Shown: piece by piece, positions 1-9,232 of the stretch
How the letters are laid out: every line of letters starts with the position of its first letter
Numbering within the stretch: position 1 is the first letter of the stretch
Source: Pseudomonas sp. ok272
Lineage (GTDB): Bacteria; Pseudomonadota; Gammaproteobacteria; Pseudomonadales; Pseudomonadaceae
Direction of reading: 5' to 3'
Assembly (NCBI RefSeq): GCF_900109995.1
Contig: NZ_FOCB01000013.1
Coordinates: 62,001-126,000 of the forward strand
Length of the DNA: 64,000 bases
Notes under the pieces: model-generated
What the model saw: the letters and a program-made list of their open reading frames with translations, nothing else
The model's database searches: none
Told to the model about the DNA's origin: nothing
Program-made: the position numbers and the translations under genes

Positions 1-137
1 TTTTTAAGAACGGGGCACACGCAGGAACAGGGGCGATGCAACTTTGAACGACTTGGCGAGCACCTGGCCTGCCGTCCTTCGGAGCGTTTTTAAAAGTGCT
101 GTTTGCCATAACAATAAAAGCACATGGAGTAGCGTCG

Positions 138-2018
138 ATGACATCAGTAAACCAGTTCTGGCGCCGGGCGAAACTGCCTCTGGCGGTCAGTCTTGCCTCT
201 ACGCTCGCCGGGCCTGCATTCGGCGTCAGTTTCAACGTTGGTGAAATTGAAGGTCAGTTCGACTCGACCCTCTCACTGGGCATGAGTGTGTCGACCCAAC
301 AGCCGAACAAGGACCTGATTGGTGTCAACAACGGCGGCAAGGGCTTGTCCCAGACCTCCGATGACGGCCATGCGAACTTCAAGAGCGGCCAAGCCTTCTC
401 GAAGATCTTCAAGGGCATCCATGACCTTGAGTTGAAGTATGGCGACACCGGCGTCTTCGTACGGGGCAAATACTGGTACGACTTCGCGCTGCAAAACCAG
501 GACCTGGAATTCAAGAACGTCAGCAACGACCACCGCGATCAATCGGCCCGCTCTTCCGGTGGCGAGTTCCTCGATGCGTTCGTCTATCACAACTACTCCA
601 TTGCCGATGAGCCGGGCACGGTGCGCTTGGGCAAACAGGTGATCAGTTGGGGTGAAAGTACCTTCATCGGCGGCGGCATCAACGCGATCAACCCGATCGA
701 CGTGTCCGCATTCCGCCGTCCGGGGGCCGAGATCAAGGAAGGCCTGATCCCGGTCAACATGTTCTACCTGTCCCAGAGCATCACCGAGAACCTCTCGGCC
801 GAGGGCTTCTACCAGATCGGCTGGAAAAAAACCGTCACCGATAACTGCGGCACGTTCTTCTCCCAGCCGGACATCGTCACCACCGGTTGCGACGACAACC
901 TGCGCGTACTGAACAAGCGCTCGACGATCCCACTGCCAACCGTCATCTTGCCGTTGTTGGAGAACAATGGGGTCGACATCAACGAGGAAGGCGTCCTGGT
1001 GGCGCGTTCACCGAACCGCAACGCCCGGGACAACGGTCAGTGGGGCGCGTCCTTGAAGTACATGTTTGCACCGCTGGACACCGAGTTCGGTGCCTACTTC
1101 ATGAACTACCACAGCCGCGCGCCGATCTTCAGCGCCACCGGCGCACCGCAGTCGGTCTACAACTCCGCTGGCGCCCTGCAAGGGCCGTTTTCCGCCCTTG
1201 CTCCGCTGATTGTGGCCGGTAACTCCAGCTACTTCATCGACTACCCGGAAGACATTCGCCTCTACGGCCTGAGCTTCTCCACCAGCCTGCCTACCGGCAC
1301 GGCGTGGCAAGGCGAGATCAGCTACCGGCCGAATGCGCCGGTACAACTGAATTCCACTGACATCCTGTTCGCCGGCGTTCGTCCCCTGGGCGGTGACTTG
1401 AAGGACGCCTCGGTGCTCAGCGCAGGCCCAGGTGAGGACCTGGATGGCTATCGCCGCAAGGAAATCACCCAGATCCAGACCACCTTTACCCACTTCTTCG
1501 ACCAGGTCATGGGCGCGAGCCGCTTGACCCTGGTGGGTGAAATCGGCATGACCTATGTCGGCGGCCTGGAAAGCAAGTCCAAGGCCCGTTATGGCCGCGA
1601 TCCGGTGTTCGGACCGGGTGAGCTGCCTAATGGCTCCTGCGAGTTCCTGAACGGCAAGACCATCGCCGGTGCGGGTCCAGGCGCCTCGGACAGCAACCTG
1701 AGCAGCAACTGCAATAACGATGGCTTCACCACCTCATCCTCATGGGGTTATCGCGGTCGTGCCATCTGGGATTACAACGACGCATTCGCCGGGGTGAACC
1801 TCAAGCCGAACGTGGCCTGGTCCCATGACGTCAAAGGTTACTCCCCTGGCCCGGGCGGCAACTTCGAGGAAGGTCGCAAGGCCATCAGCCTGGGCTTGGA
1901 TGCCGAGTACCAGAACACCTACACCGCGAGCCTGGCGTACACCAACTTCTTCGGTGGCGACTACTCCACCGTGGATGACCGTGACTTCGTTGCCCTCAGC
2001 GTTGGCGTGAACTTCTAA
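138..2018 (+). CDS. DUF1302 family outer-membrane-type protein
   Basis: Product of 626 aa. An N-terminal signal peptide ends near ALA/GPAFG (about residue 28). The mature chain is rich in Gly, Asn, Ser and aromatic residues, has no hydrophobic helix, and ends in Phe (VALSVGVNF), as outer-membrane beta-barrels do. It matches the DUF1302 family, whose biochemical role is not settled; family members sit beside DUF1329 genes and are linked to handling of hydrophobic compounds. The ATG at 138 is chosen because GGAG lies at 126-129 and the signal peptide starts there; upstream in-frame codons would add a non-signal extension. The DUF1329 gene follows after 27 nt, so the two are probably co-transcribed. 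Outer-membrane placement is inference. Confidence 0.85.
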   Translation: MTSVNQFWRRAKLPLAVSLASTLAGPAFGVSFNVGEIEGQFDSTLSLGMSVSTQQPNKDLIGVNNGGKGLSQTSDDGHANFKSGQAFSKIFKGIHDLELKYGDTGVFVRGKYWYDFALQNQDLEFKNVSNDHRDQSARSSGGEFLDAFVYHNYSIADEPGTVRLGKQVISWGESTFIGGGINAINPIDVSAFRRPGAEIKEGLIPVNMFYLSQSITENLSAEGFYQIGWKKTVTDNCGTFFSQPDIVTTGCDDNLRVLNKRSTIPLPTVILPLLENNGVDINEEGVLVARSPNRNARDNGQWGASLKYMFAPLDTEFGAYFMNYHSRAPIFSATGAPQSVYNSAGALQGPFSALAPLIVAGNSSYFIDYPEDIRLYGLSFSTSLPTGTAWQGEISYRPNAPVQLNSTDILFAGVRPLGGDLKDASVLSAGPGEDLDGYRRKEITQIQTTFTHFFDQVMGASRLTLVGEIGMTYVGGLESKSKARYGRDPVFGPGELPNGSCEFLNGKTIAGAGPGASDSNLSSNCNNDGFTTSSSWGYRGRAIWDYNDAFAGVNLKPNVAWSHDVKGYSPGPGGNFEEGRKAISLGLDAEYQNTYTASLAYTNFFGGDYSTVDDRDFVALSVGVNF

Positions 2019-2045
2019 GCATTGCTTTTCAGGACGAACACACAT

Positions 2046-3410
2046 ATGAAAACAACAAAGAGTCTGTTCCAAGCCGGTGTTCTGGGGTTGTCGCTATTGG
2101 CCACGAGTGTCATGGCCGCAGTCCCTGCTGCCGAAGCCGACAAACTGGGCAAGAGCCTGACGCCGATGGGCGCCGAAATGGCGGGTAACGCCGCGGGCAC
2201 GATCCCGGCGTGGAAGCCCATGCCGAAAAATGCCGGCACCGTCGACAGCAGGGGCTTCCTGTCCAACCCGTTCGCCAGTGAACAACCGCTGTTCACCATC
2301 ACCGCGCAGAACGTCGACAAGTACAAGGACAACCTGGCGCCGGGCCAGGTGGCGATGTTCAAGCGCTATCCGGACACCTTCAAAATGCCGGTCTACACCT
2401 CCCATCGCGGCGCCACCGTGCCGGATGAAGTGTTCGCGGCCATCAAGAAAAACGCCACGACGACCAACCTGGTGTCCGGCGGCAACGGCCTGGAGAACTT
2501 CGACACGGCGGTGCCGTTCCCGATTCCGAAAAGCGGGGTTGAGGTGATCTGGAACCACATCACCCGCTATCGTGGTGGCAGCGTGACCCGCCTGGTGACC
2601 CAGGCCACGCCGCAAGCCAACGGCTCGTACAGCCTGGTGTACTTCCAGGATCAGTTCGTGTTCCGCGACAAAATGAAGGACTACGACCCGAAAAACCCGG
2701 GCAACATCCTGTTCTACTTCAAGCAGAAGGTGACTGCACCGGCGCGTCTGGCCGGTGGTGTGCTGCTGGTGCACGAGACCCTCGATCAGGTCAAGGAACC
2801 ACGTTCGGCGTGGGTCTACAACGCCGGCCAGCGTCGGGTGCGTCGTGCGCCGCAAGTGTCCTATGACGGACCGGGTACGGCTGCCGATGGCCTGCGTACC
2901 TCCGACAACCTGGACATGTTCAACGGTGCACCGGATCGCTACGACTGGAAGCTCGAAGGCAAGAAGGAGATGTACATCGCCTCCGACAGCTACAAGATCG
3001 ACTCGCCGACGCTCAAGTACTCCGACATCATCAAGGCCGGTCACATCAACCAGGACCTGACCCGCTACGAGTTGCGCCGTGTGTGGCACGTGGTCGCCAC
3101 GTTGAAGCCGGGCCAGCGTCATATCTACGCCAAGCGTGACTTCTACATCGACGAAGACACTTGGCAAGCCGCGGTCATCGACCACTACGACGGTCGCGAC
3201 CAACTGTGGCGCGTCGCCGAGGCGCATTCCGAGGACTACTACGACAAGCAAGTGCCGTGGTATGCCCTGGAAGTGCTGTACGACCTGCAATCGGGCCGCT
3301 ACCTGGCACTGGGCATGAAGAACGAAGAGAAGCAGGCGTATGACTTCGGCTTCACCGCCACCACCAGCGACTTCACCCCGGCAGCACTGCGTCAGGACGG
3401 TGTCCGCTAA
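2046..3410 (+). CDS. DUF1329 family exported protein
   Basis: Product of 454 aa with a typical signal peptide (MKTTKS followed by a hydrophobic run, cleavage near VMA-AVPAA at about residue 22). The mature protein is soluble and rich in Tyr, Asp and Arg, and matches DUF1329, a family structurally related to LolB/LolA-like lipoprotein carriers; the exact function is unknown. The ATG at 2046 follows an AGGAC site at 2030-2034. It is second in a two-gene unit with the DUF1302 gene and is closed by a strong terminator. In other pseudomonads such pairs are often next to an RND-type (MMPL) exporter and a YCF48 protein; here anything upstream lies outside the window. A role in envelope transport of a lipophilic substrate is inference. 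Confidence 0.85.
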   Translation: MKTTKSLFQAGVLGLSLLATSVMAAVPAAEADKLGKSLTPMGAEMAGNAAGTIPAWKPMPKNAGTVDSRGFLSNPFASEQPLFTITAQNVDKYKDNLAPGQVAMFKRYPDTFKMPVYTSHRGATVPDEVFAAIKKNATTTNLVSGGNGLENFDTAVPFPIPKSGVEVIWNHITRYRGGSVTRLVTQATPQANGSYSLVYFQDQFVFRDKMKDYDPKNPGNILFYFKQKVTAPARLAGGVLLVHETLDQVKEPRSAWVYNAGQRRVRRAPQVSYDGPGTAADGLRTSDNLDMFNGAPDRYDWKLEGKKEMYIASDSYKIDSPTLKYSDIIKAGHINQDLTRYELRRVWHVVATLKPGQRHIYAKRDFYIDEDTWQAAVIDHYDGRDQLWRVAEAHSEDYYDKQVPWYALEVLYDLQSGRYLALGMKNEEKQAYDFGFTATTSDFTPAALRQDGVR

Positions 3411-3441
3411 TACCCTGTAACGAGGCTGCACCCTCAGGAAA

Positions 3442-3468
3442 CGCCCCGACTGGTTCGGGGCGTTTTTT
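3442..3468 (+). terminator. Rho-independent terminator after DUF1329 gene
   Basis: Perfect 8-bp GC-rich stem (CGCCCCGA at 3442-3449 pairing with TCGGGGCG at 3455-3462), a 5-nt loop and a run of six T. It lies 32 nt after the DUF1329 stop and ends the two-gene unit. Confidence 0.93.
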
Positions 3469-3507
3469 ATTGTCCGGCCTTGATGTCTATGGGTGCGGTG
3501 ATGGCCT

Positions 3508-3602
3508 CTTCGCGAGCAGGCTCGCTTCCACACAGGTCTTGAGTGAACACAGATTCTGCCTCCACCTTCACCCCCCTTGTGGGAGCGAGCCTGCTCGCGA
3601 AG
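3508..3602. repeat. REPIN (inverted REP doublet)
   Basis: Two inverted copies of a REP whose core reads GCGAGCAGGCTCGCTCCCAC: one at 3508-3532 (one T substitution) and its reverse complement at 3577-3602, about 45 nt apart. The pair can fold into one long hairpin. The same core recurs in at least five other gaps of this window. Confidence 0.9.
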
Positions 3603-3654
3603 CAGTCCGTCAGGAATCCACGCTACGGCGATGCCCCCTCGTTTCGTAGACTTT

Positions 3655-3672
3655 TTGTAGCCATTTGTAGCA
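3655..3672. promoter_or_regulatory. Phased direct repeats upstream of LuxR-type gene
   Basis: TTTGTAGC occurs at 3655-3662 and again at 3665-3672, exactly 10 bp apart (one helical turn), about 80-100 nt before the regulator start. MalT-type activators bind short direct or inverted sites, so this may be an autoregulatory operator. This is inference from spacing only. Confidence 0.35.
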
Positions 3673-3753
3673 ATTGCCTTCAATCCCATTCTGTTTACCG
3701 CTAGTCTGCGGTCATCTGCAATGCCGACAACAGCACTTCAATAAGAGTTGGCT

Positions 3754-6489
3754 ATGACTGACCTGCTCCGGATTCAGGACCCTTCCAGCACTGCGATGCC
3801 GCTGCTGGAAGGGCGCTTTTATCGTCCACCCTTACCCGACGGTCATGTCCATCGACCTCGTCTGTGCGAACGGCTGAGTGCTGGGTTGCAGGGACGACTG
3901 CTGTTGGTCAGCGCACCGGCCGGTTTCGGTAAAAGCTCGCTGGCGGTGGAGTTCTGCCAGAGCTTGCCGGCGCACTGGCAGAGCCTGTGGTTGGGGCTCA
4001 GTCCTCGCGACAATGATCCGGGACGCTTTCTGGAGCGGTTGCTCGAAGGCCTGCAACACTATTTTGCGCCGCTGGGCAGCCAGGCCCTGGGCCTGTTGAA
4101 AATGCGCCAGCGTCATCAACCGTTTGCTTTCGAGGAATGGTTGGACGGTTTGCTGGATGAACTGGCAGTCCACCTGTCACCGAGCACGCCACTGCTGCTG
4201 GTGCTGGATGACTACCACCTGGCCCAGGGCCCGGTGCTGGATCGTTGCCTGCAGTTTTTCCTCAATCACCTGCCCGAAGGCCTGTTGGTGCTGGTCACCA
4301 GCCGTCAGCGCCCGGACTGGCACCTGGCGCGCTTGCGCCTGTCCCAGCAACTGCTTGAGTTGCACGAGCAGGACCTGCGCCTGACCTATGACGAATCCCT
4401 GGCCCTGCTCGACCGGCACAGCAGTTCATTGCGTGGCGAGGCCCTGGAAAACCTGATCGAGCGCAGCGAAGGTTGGGTGGCGGGGTTGCGCTTCTGGTTG
4501 CTGGCCGCTTCCGAGGCTGGCCATGGAGGGGCGCTGCCGCCGCCGTTGCACGGTGGCGAGGGCTTGATCCGCGATTACCTGCTCGAAGAAGTCATCGACT
4601 GCCTGCCCGCCGAGGTGCAGTCGTTCCTCTACGACACCGCCCCGCAAGAGCGCTTTTGCAGCGAACTGTGCGATGCGGTGCGCGAAGCCCACGACAGCGG
4701 CGATATCCTGCGCTTCCTGTCGTCCCACCAAGTGTTCCTGGTGCCGCTGGATGAGCATGGCCACTGGTATCGCTACCATCACCTGTTTTCCGACCTGCTG
4801 CGCAGCCGCCCCCCGGCCAACGCCATGGTGCCCACTGCCTCCTTGCACCTGCGGGCCTGTCGCTGGTTCAACGCCCAGGGCCTGCTCGACGAAGCCGTAG
4901 AGCAAGCCTTGCGTGCCGGGCACCTGGATGTCGCGGCAAACCTGGTGCAGAACCTGTCCGAAGAGCAACTGCTGGCTGAGCAGAACGTCGGCATGTTGCT
5001 GCGCTGGAAGATGGACTTGCCCGACAGCCTGCTGATCAGCACGCCGCGGTTGATCGTGCTGTACAGCTGGGCCCTGGGCCTGGCGTGCCAGTTGGATGCG
5101 GCTGAAGACTTGGCCAACCACCTGAGCCGTTTTCTACCCGCACCGTCGGCCACCGCACAAAAGTCCATGCTCGCGCAGTGGCTGGCGTTGAGCGGGATTA
5201 TCGCCCGTGGCCGTGGCCAGCATGCGTTGACACTGCGCTACTGCAGCGAAGCGCTGGAGAGCCTGCCGCACAAACGCTACGGCCAACGCTTGATGTGCCT
5301 GTCGACCTTGTCCAACCTGGCGATTGCCGATGCCGACCTGTGGCGTGCCCGGGGCTTGAACCGTGAATCACTGGAGCTGGCGCAACGGGTCGGCAATCCG
5401 CTGTTCGAGGCGCTGGCCCATTACGACCGGGCGCGGGTGCTGGCGGCGCGGGGCGAGATTCTCCGCTCGCTGGATGAAGTGCACCAAGGTCAGCAGCGAT
5501 TGCAGGGGCTGTCCCCCCAGCGGCTGTATGCGATACGCGCACGGCTGACCCTGTATGAAGGGTTCCTGCTGACCTTGCGCCTGCAACCTGAAGCCGCGCG
5601 GGTGTGCCTGTATGCCGGGTTGAGCGAGGCCCGGGCCTGTCGCGACATCAGTGTGCTGATCGGCCATTGCGTCATCGCCAAGCTGGAAGGTGACATCGGC
5701 GAGTTCGCCAAGGCCTTTGCCGAACTGGCCGAGGCCGAACGGTTGATGCACATCTGGGACGTCCCGCCGATCTACTACCTGGCGATGATTACGTTGGTCA
5801 AATGCGAACTGTGGCTGGCCCAGGGCCGTACCGACCTGGCCGAAGCCTGGCTGGCCCGGCTTGGCCAGACCTACAACGGCGAACACGCCGCCGCGCCCCC
5901 CGAATTCCAACCGCAGATGCCGTTGCACATCGAGCTGCAACAAGCGCAGTTGGAGGTCATTCAAGGCCAACCGCTGCTGGCCGAAGGTCGGCTCAATACT
6001 CTGCTGGAACATGGCCAGGAATCCGGGCGACAGATGCTGTGCGTGCTGGTGTTGAGTCAGAAGGTCGCGCTACTGCTGGGGCTCGGCCGCGAACCCGAGG
6101 CGCAGCGGGCGTTGCAGCAAGCGTTCGAGGCGGCCCTCGGTGGCGCCCTGCAGCCGTTTGAATGGTTGCTGCGCGAACGTGCCGATTGGCTGCGCGAGCA
6201 ACTGGCGCACTGCCCGCCGGGCGCCTTGCGCGAGAGCCTGAGCGAACGCCTGCCTCGGGCGGCCATGCGCGAAACGGAGCCCCAGCATCACGGCGAAACG
6301 CTCAGCGCCCGCGAACAGGCGGTGCTGCAACTGATTGCCCTAGGGTGTTCGAACCAGGAAATCAGCGATCAGCTGTTCATCTCCCTGCACACGGTCAAGA
6401 CCCACGCCAGTCACATCAACAGCAAGCTCGGTGTCGAGCGTCGTACCCAGGCCGTGGCCCGGGCCAAGGAACTGGGGTTGCTGGCGTAA
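3754..6489 (+). CDS. MalT-like STAND ATPase LuxR-family transcriptional regulator
   Basis: Product of 911 aa, the usual size of MalT/LAL regulators. The N-terminal NTPase has a Walker A APAGFGKS (54-61) and a Walker B-like LLLVLDDYH near 145-155. A long helical-repeat sensor region follows. The C-terminal LuxR helix-turn-helix begins at LSAREQ (about 850) and contains SNQEISDQLFISLHTVKTH. By analogy with MalT, an inducer would trigger ATP-dependent oligomerisation and DNA binding; the inducer is unknown. The ATG at 3754 is preferred over TTG 3748 because AAGAG lies at 3743-3747. Its place directly downstream of the DUF1302/DUF1329 pair suggests that pair as target. It converges with the LysR gene with only 12 nt between stops and no visible terminator. 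Confidence 0.9.
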   Translation: MTDLLRIQDPSSTAMPLLEGRFYRPPLPDGHVHRPRLCERLSAGLQGRLLLVSAPAGFGKSSLAVEFCQSLPAHWQSLWLGLSPRDNDPGRFLERLLEGLQHYFAPLGSQALGLLKMRQRHQPFAFEEWLDGLLDELAVHLSPSTPLLLVLDDYHLAQGPVLDRCLQFFLNHLPEGLLVLVTSRQRPDWHLARLRLSQQLLELHEQDLRLTYDESLALLDRHSSSLRGEALENLIERSEGWVAGLRFWLLAASEAGHGGALPPPLHGGEGLIRDYLLEEVIDCLPAEVQSFLYDTAPQERFCSELCDAVREAHDSGDILRFLSSHQVFLVPLDEHGHWYRYHHLFSDLLRSRPPANAMVPTASLHLRACRWFNAQGLLDEAVEQALRAGHLDVAANLVQNLSEEQLLAEQNVGMLLRWKMDLPDSLLISTPRLIVLYSWALGLACQLDAAEDLANHLSRFLPAPSATAQKSMLAQWLALSGIIARGRGQHALTLRYCSEALESLPHKRYGQRLMCLSTLSNLAIADADLWRARGLNRESLELAQRVGNPLFEALAHYDRARVLAARGEILRSLDEVHQGQQRLQGLSPQRLYAIRARLTLYEGFLLTLRLQPEAARVCLYAGLSEARACRDISVLIGHCVIAKLEGDIGEFAKAFAELAEAERLMHIWDVPPIYYLAMITLVKCELWLAQGRTDLAEAWLARLGQTYNGEHAAAPPEFQPQMPLHIELQQAQLEVIQGQPLLAEGRLNTLLEHGQESGRQMLCVLVLSQKVALLLGLGREPEAQRALQQAFEAALGGALQPFEWLLRERADWLREQLAHCPPGALRESLSERLPRAAMRETEPQHHGETLSAREQAVLQLIALGCSNQEISDQLFISLHTVKTHASHINSKLGVERRTQAVARAKELGLLA

Positions 6490-6501
6490 AGGCCGGGGCA
6501 A

Positions 6502-7422
6502 TTATTCGGACTTGCGAGCCTTGGCCGTCAACTGCTCACGGCAATAGTCGACAAACAACTGCGCTGGCTTGGTCAATTGCCCGCGCTTGAGCCTGGCCGC
6601 CACCAGTCCCGAGCCGGTGACGTCTTCGACAATCTCCACGCAGGCCACTTTCTGCCCGTCGTAGGTGCATTCCGAGTGTGGCCGGGTCACCAGGATCGAA
6701 AAGCCGAAGCCTTGCCCGACCATGCCGCGCACCATCTCGATCGACGGCGAACTGAAGGCGATGCGTGGCGTCAGTCCCAGCTCCTCGAACAGGCTGACGA
6801 AGTAGGTTCGGCTCGGCTGTACGTCCAGCAGAATCATCGGCTCCAGGCATAGGTCGCGCAGCGACACCTGGGCCTGCTGGGCGAAGCGGTGATGGGTGGG
6901 GAGCAGCGCGTAGGGGCGTTGTTGGGGCATCAGTGGTTCGGTTTCGATGGTGGCATCCAGGTCGTGTTCGTAGAGGATCACCAGGTCAAAGGCGCCCGAC
7001 GTCAGGCCCTGCACCAACTCTTGCTGCTCGCCATCGCGAATGCGGATCTCCACCCCGGGGTACAGGGCCGAGAACCCGGCCATCAGTTGCGGCAGGTACA
7101 GGGGGGCAACGGTTTCAAAGCAGCCAATGTCGATTTGCCCGGACACCACGTCGTTATCGGCCAGGGCGTTCTGTTCGAATTCCTTGGCCATGCGCAGCAG
7201 TTCCTGGGCCTTGCGGTAAAACCGCGCGCCGCTGGGGGTGAGGGACACGCCCTGGGCGTGATGACGGATCAACAGTTGCACGCCAAAACTGTCTTCCAGG
7301 CCCTTGATCGCCGTGGAAATCGACGGTTGGGCGATGTACAGCTTGCGCGACGCCTCGGCGACGCTGCCGCATTCGACGGTGGTGATGAAGTATTTCAGTT
7401 GACGCAGGTTGTAGGCAGCCAC
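6502..7422 (-). CDS. LysR family transcriptional regulator
   Basis: Product of 306 aa from a GTG start at 7422 (VAAYNLRQLKYF), which has GAGG a few bases upstream. An earlier ATG at 7503 would give an atypical 27-residue extension. The N-terminal winged HTH (about residues 4-62) contains the classic SVAEASRKLYIAQPSIS recognition segment. The rest is a LysR substrate-binding domain. The gene is divergent from the class III aminotransferase at 7681 with a shared 258-bp promoter region, the usual layout for a LysR regulator and its target. The effector is probably an amine or amino acid, by inference from that neighbour. Confidence 0.9.
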   Translation of the reverse strand: MAAYNLRQLKYFITTVECGSVAEASRKLYIAQPSISTAIKGLEDSFGVQLLIRHHAQGVSLTPSGARFYRKAQELLRMAKEFEQNALADNDVVSGQIDIGCFETVAPLYLPQLMAGFSALYPGVEIRIRDGEQQELVQGLTSGAFDLVILYEHDLDATIETEPLMPQQRPYALLPTHHRFAQQAQVSLRDLCLEPMILLDVQPSRTYFVSLFEELGLTPRIAFSSPSIEMVRGMVGQGFGFSILVTRPHSECTYDGQKVACVEIVEDVTGSGLVAARLKRGQLTKPAQLFVDYCREQLTAKARKSE

Positions 7423-7680
7423 GCAAACCTCGGGGGTGGATGAGTCAGGTGTCGTTCTCGACGGCCAGGACCCAAGCAATTGGCGCGCCACCTGTATCCG
7501 CACAGGCGACGGTTTTGTTATGCCCGAACAATAACCGCCCGACGCGCTTGAGGGGAACGTGGCAGGCGAGGTTTTTCATCGCTTGCGACCACATATTTAC
7601 TATTTTTCCCCTGCCGCGGCCTGATCCACTATCCACTGCACAGAAACGCCCCAAGTGATGACAATAACGGAGAGCAGGCG
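7423..7680. promoter_or_regulatory. Divergent promoter region, LysR gene / aminotransferase
   Basis: Intergenic region between two divergent starts. A more AT-rich patch around 7588-7612 (ATATTTACTATTTTT) is the likely core. I see no unambiguous -35/-10 pair or LysR T-N11-A box. GGAG at 7671-7674 serves the aminotransferase start. Confidence 0.45.
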
Positions 7681-9051
7681 ATGACCACCCCACGTGACAG
7701 CCGCGACTACCAGGCCGCCGATGCTGCGCACCACATCCATGCATTCGTCGATCAAAAAGCCCTCAACGAAGAAGGGCCGCGGGTGATGGTCCGGGGCGAT
7801 CGCCTGCACCTGTGGGACAACGACGGGCGACGCTACCTGGACGGGATGTCCGGGCTGTGGTGCACCAACCTGGGTTACGGGCGCAAGGACCTGGCCACCG
7901 CCGCCGCGCAACAGCTGGAGCAGTTGCCGTACTACAACCTATTTTTCCACACCACCCACCCGCAGGTGATCGAGCTGTCCGAGCTGCTGTTCAGCCTGCT
8001 GCCGGGGCACTACAGCCACGCGATCTACACCAACTCCGGCTCCGAGGCCAACGAAGTGCTGATCCGCACCGTTCGCCGCTACTGGCAGGTGCTGGGCAAG
8101 CCCGAGAAGAAGGTGATGATCGGCCGCTGGAACGGTTACCACGGCTCGACCCTGGCCGCCACGGCGCTGGGTGGCATGAAGTTCATGCATGAAATGGGCG
8201 GTATGATCCCGGACATCGAACACATCGACGAGCCTTACTTCTTCGCTCATGAAGGCAACCTCACCCCGGCCGAATTCGGCTTGCGGGCGGCGCTGCAGTT
8301 GGAAGCGAAAATTCTTGAGCTGGGCGCCGACAAGGTCGCCGGCTTCATCGCCGAGCCGTTCCAGGGCGCCGGCGGGATGATCTTCCCGCCAGAAAGCTAC
8401 TGGCCGGAAATCCAGCGCATCTGCCGCCAATACGATGTGCTGTTGTGTGCTGACGAAGTGATCGGTGGCTTCGGCCGCACGGGCGAATGGTTCGCCCACG
8501 AGCACTTCGGCTTCGAGCCCGACACGCTGTCCATCGCCAAGGGCCTGACCTCGGGCTACATCCCCATGGGCGGGCTGATCCTCAGCCAGAAAATGGCTCA
8601 GGTCCTGGTGGAGCAGGGCGGGGTGTTTGCCCACGGCCTGACCTATTCCGGGCACCCGGTGGCGGCGGCGGTGGCGATTGCCAACCTCAAGGCGCTGCGC
8701 GATGAAGGGGTGGTCACCCGGGTCAAGGACGACATCGGACCGTACCTGCAAAGCTGTCTGCGCGAGGTGTTCGGCAATCACCCGCTGGTGGGCGATATCC
8801 AGGGGGTGGGCATGGTTGCGGCGCTGCAACTGGCGGAGGACAAAACCAGCCGCAAGCGCTTTGCCAACGAGAACGATATCGCCTGGCGCTGCCGCACGCT
8901 GGGTTTCGAGGAAGGGGTGATCATTCGTTCCACCCTGGGCCGAATGATCATGGCCCCGGCGTTGATTGCCAGCCGTGAAGAAGTGGATGAGTTGGTGGCC
9001 AAGACCTTGCGGGCGCTGGATCGCACGGCGCAGGAGTACGGTCGGCTTTGA
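7681..9051 (+). CDS. Class III PLP-dependent aminotransferase (omega-amino acid/polyamine:pyruvate type)
   Basis: Product of 456 aa, full length for the class III fold-type I aminotransferases. Visible features are NSGSEANE (phosphate contact), the WNGYHGSTLAA segment, CADEVIGGFGRTG with the PLP pyridine-binding Asp258, and the Schiff-base Lys287 in IAKGLTSGY. The overall pattern resembles the SpuC/GabT2-type enzymes of pseudomonads that transfer the omega-amino group of putrescine, beta-alanine or similar to pyruvate; annotation pipelines often name them aspartate aminotransferase family. The precise substrate cannot be read from sequence. The ATG at 7681 has GGAGAG just upstream. Likely controlled by the divergent LysR. 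Confidence 0.9.
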   Translation: MTTPRDSRDYQAADAAHHIHAFVDQKALNEEGPRVMVRGDRLHLWDNDGRRYLDGMSGLWCTNLGYGRKDLATAAAQQLEQLPYYNLFFHTTHPQVIELSELLFSLLPGHYSHAIYTNSGSEANEVLIRTVRRYWQVLGKPEKKVMIGRWNGYHGSTLAATALGGMKFMHEMGGMIPDIEHIDEPYFFAHEGNLTPAEFGLRAALQLEAKILELGADKVAGFIAEPFQGAGGMIFPPESYWPEIQRICRQYDVLLCADEVIGGFGRTGEWFAHEHFGFEPDTLSIAKGLTSGYIPMGGLILSQKMAQVLVEQGGVFAHGLTYSGHPVAAAVAIANLKALRDEGVVTRVKDDIGPYLQSCLREVFGNHPLVGDIQGVGMVAALQLAEDKTSRKRFANENDIAWRCRTLGFEEGVIIRSTLGRMIMAPALIASREEVDELVAKTLRALDRTAQEYGRL

Positions 9052-9070
9052 CCTTGTCGCGTTTTGACGG

Positions 9071-9098
9071 GCGCCTTCGCGAGCAGCGTTGAAGGCGC
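9071..9098. repeat. Short inverted repeat / degenerate REP remnant
   Basis: GCGCCTTC at 9071-9078 pairs with GAAGGCGC at 9091-9098 across a 12-nt loop that contains a REP-like CGCGAGCAG piece. It follows the aminotransferase stop by about 20 nt. There is no T-run, so it is a weak terminator at best. Confidence 0.5.
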
Positions 9099-9232
9099 TA
9101 CGGTGTTTGGACAAATCTTGATCCAGTTCAACCGCAAGAAACGTAGTTCTTGCGTTTGAACGCCGAATTACCCTGAATACGTCCTCTGACAAATGAACGG
9201 CCGTCATCGGCGCCGGATCAAGGAGTCTTCCC

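Noticed and set aside
2094..3689. 531-codon minus-strand frame over the DUF1329 gene
   Set aside because: Antisense shadow that also runs through a terminator and a REPIN.
9071..9098. Inverted repeat after the aminotransferase as a terminator
   Set aside because: No T-run on either side; listed only as a degenerate repeat.
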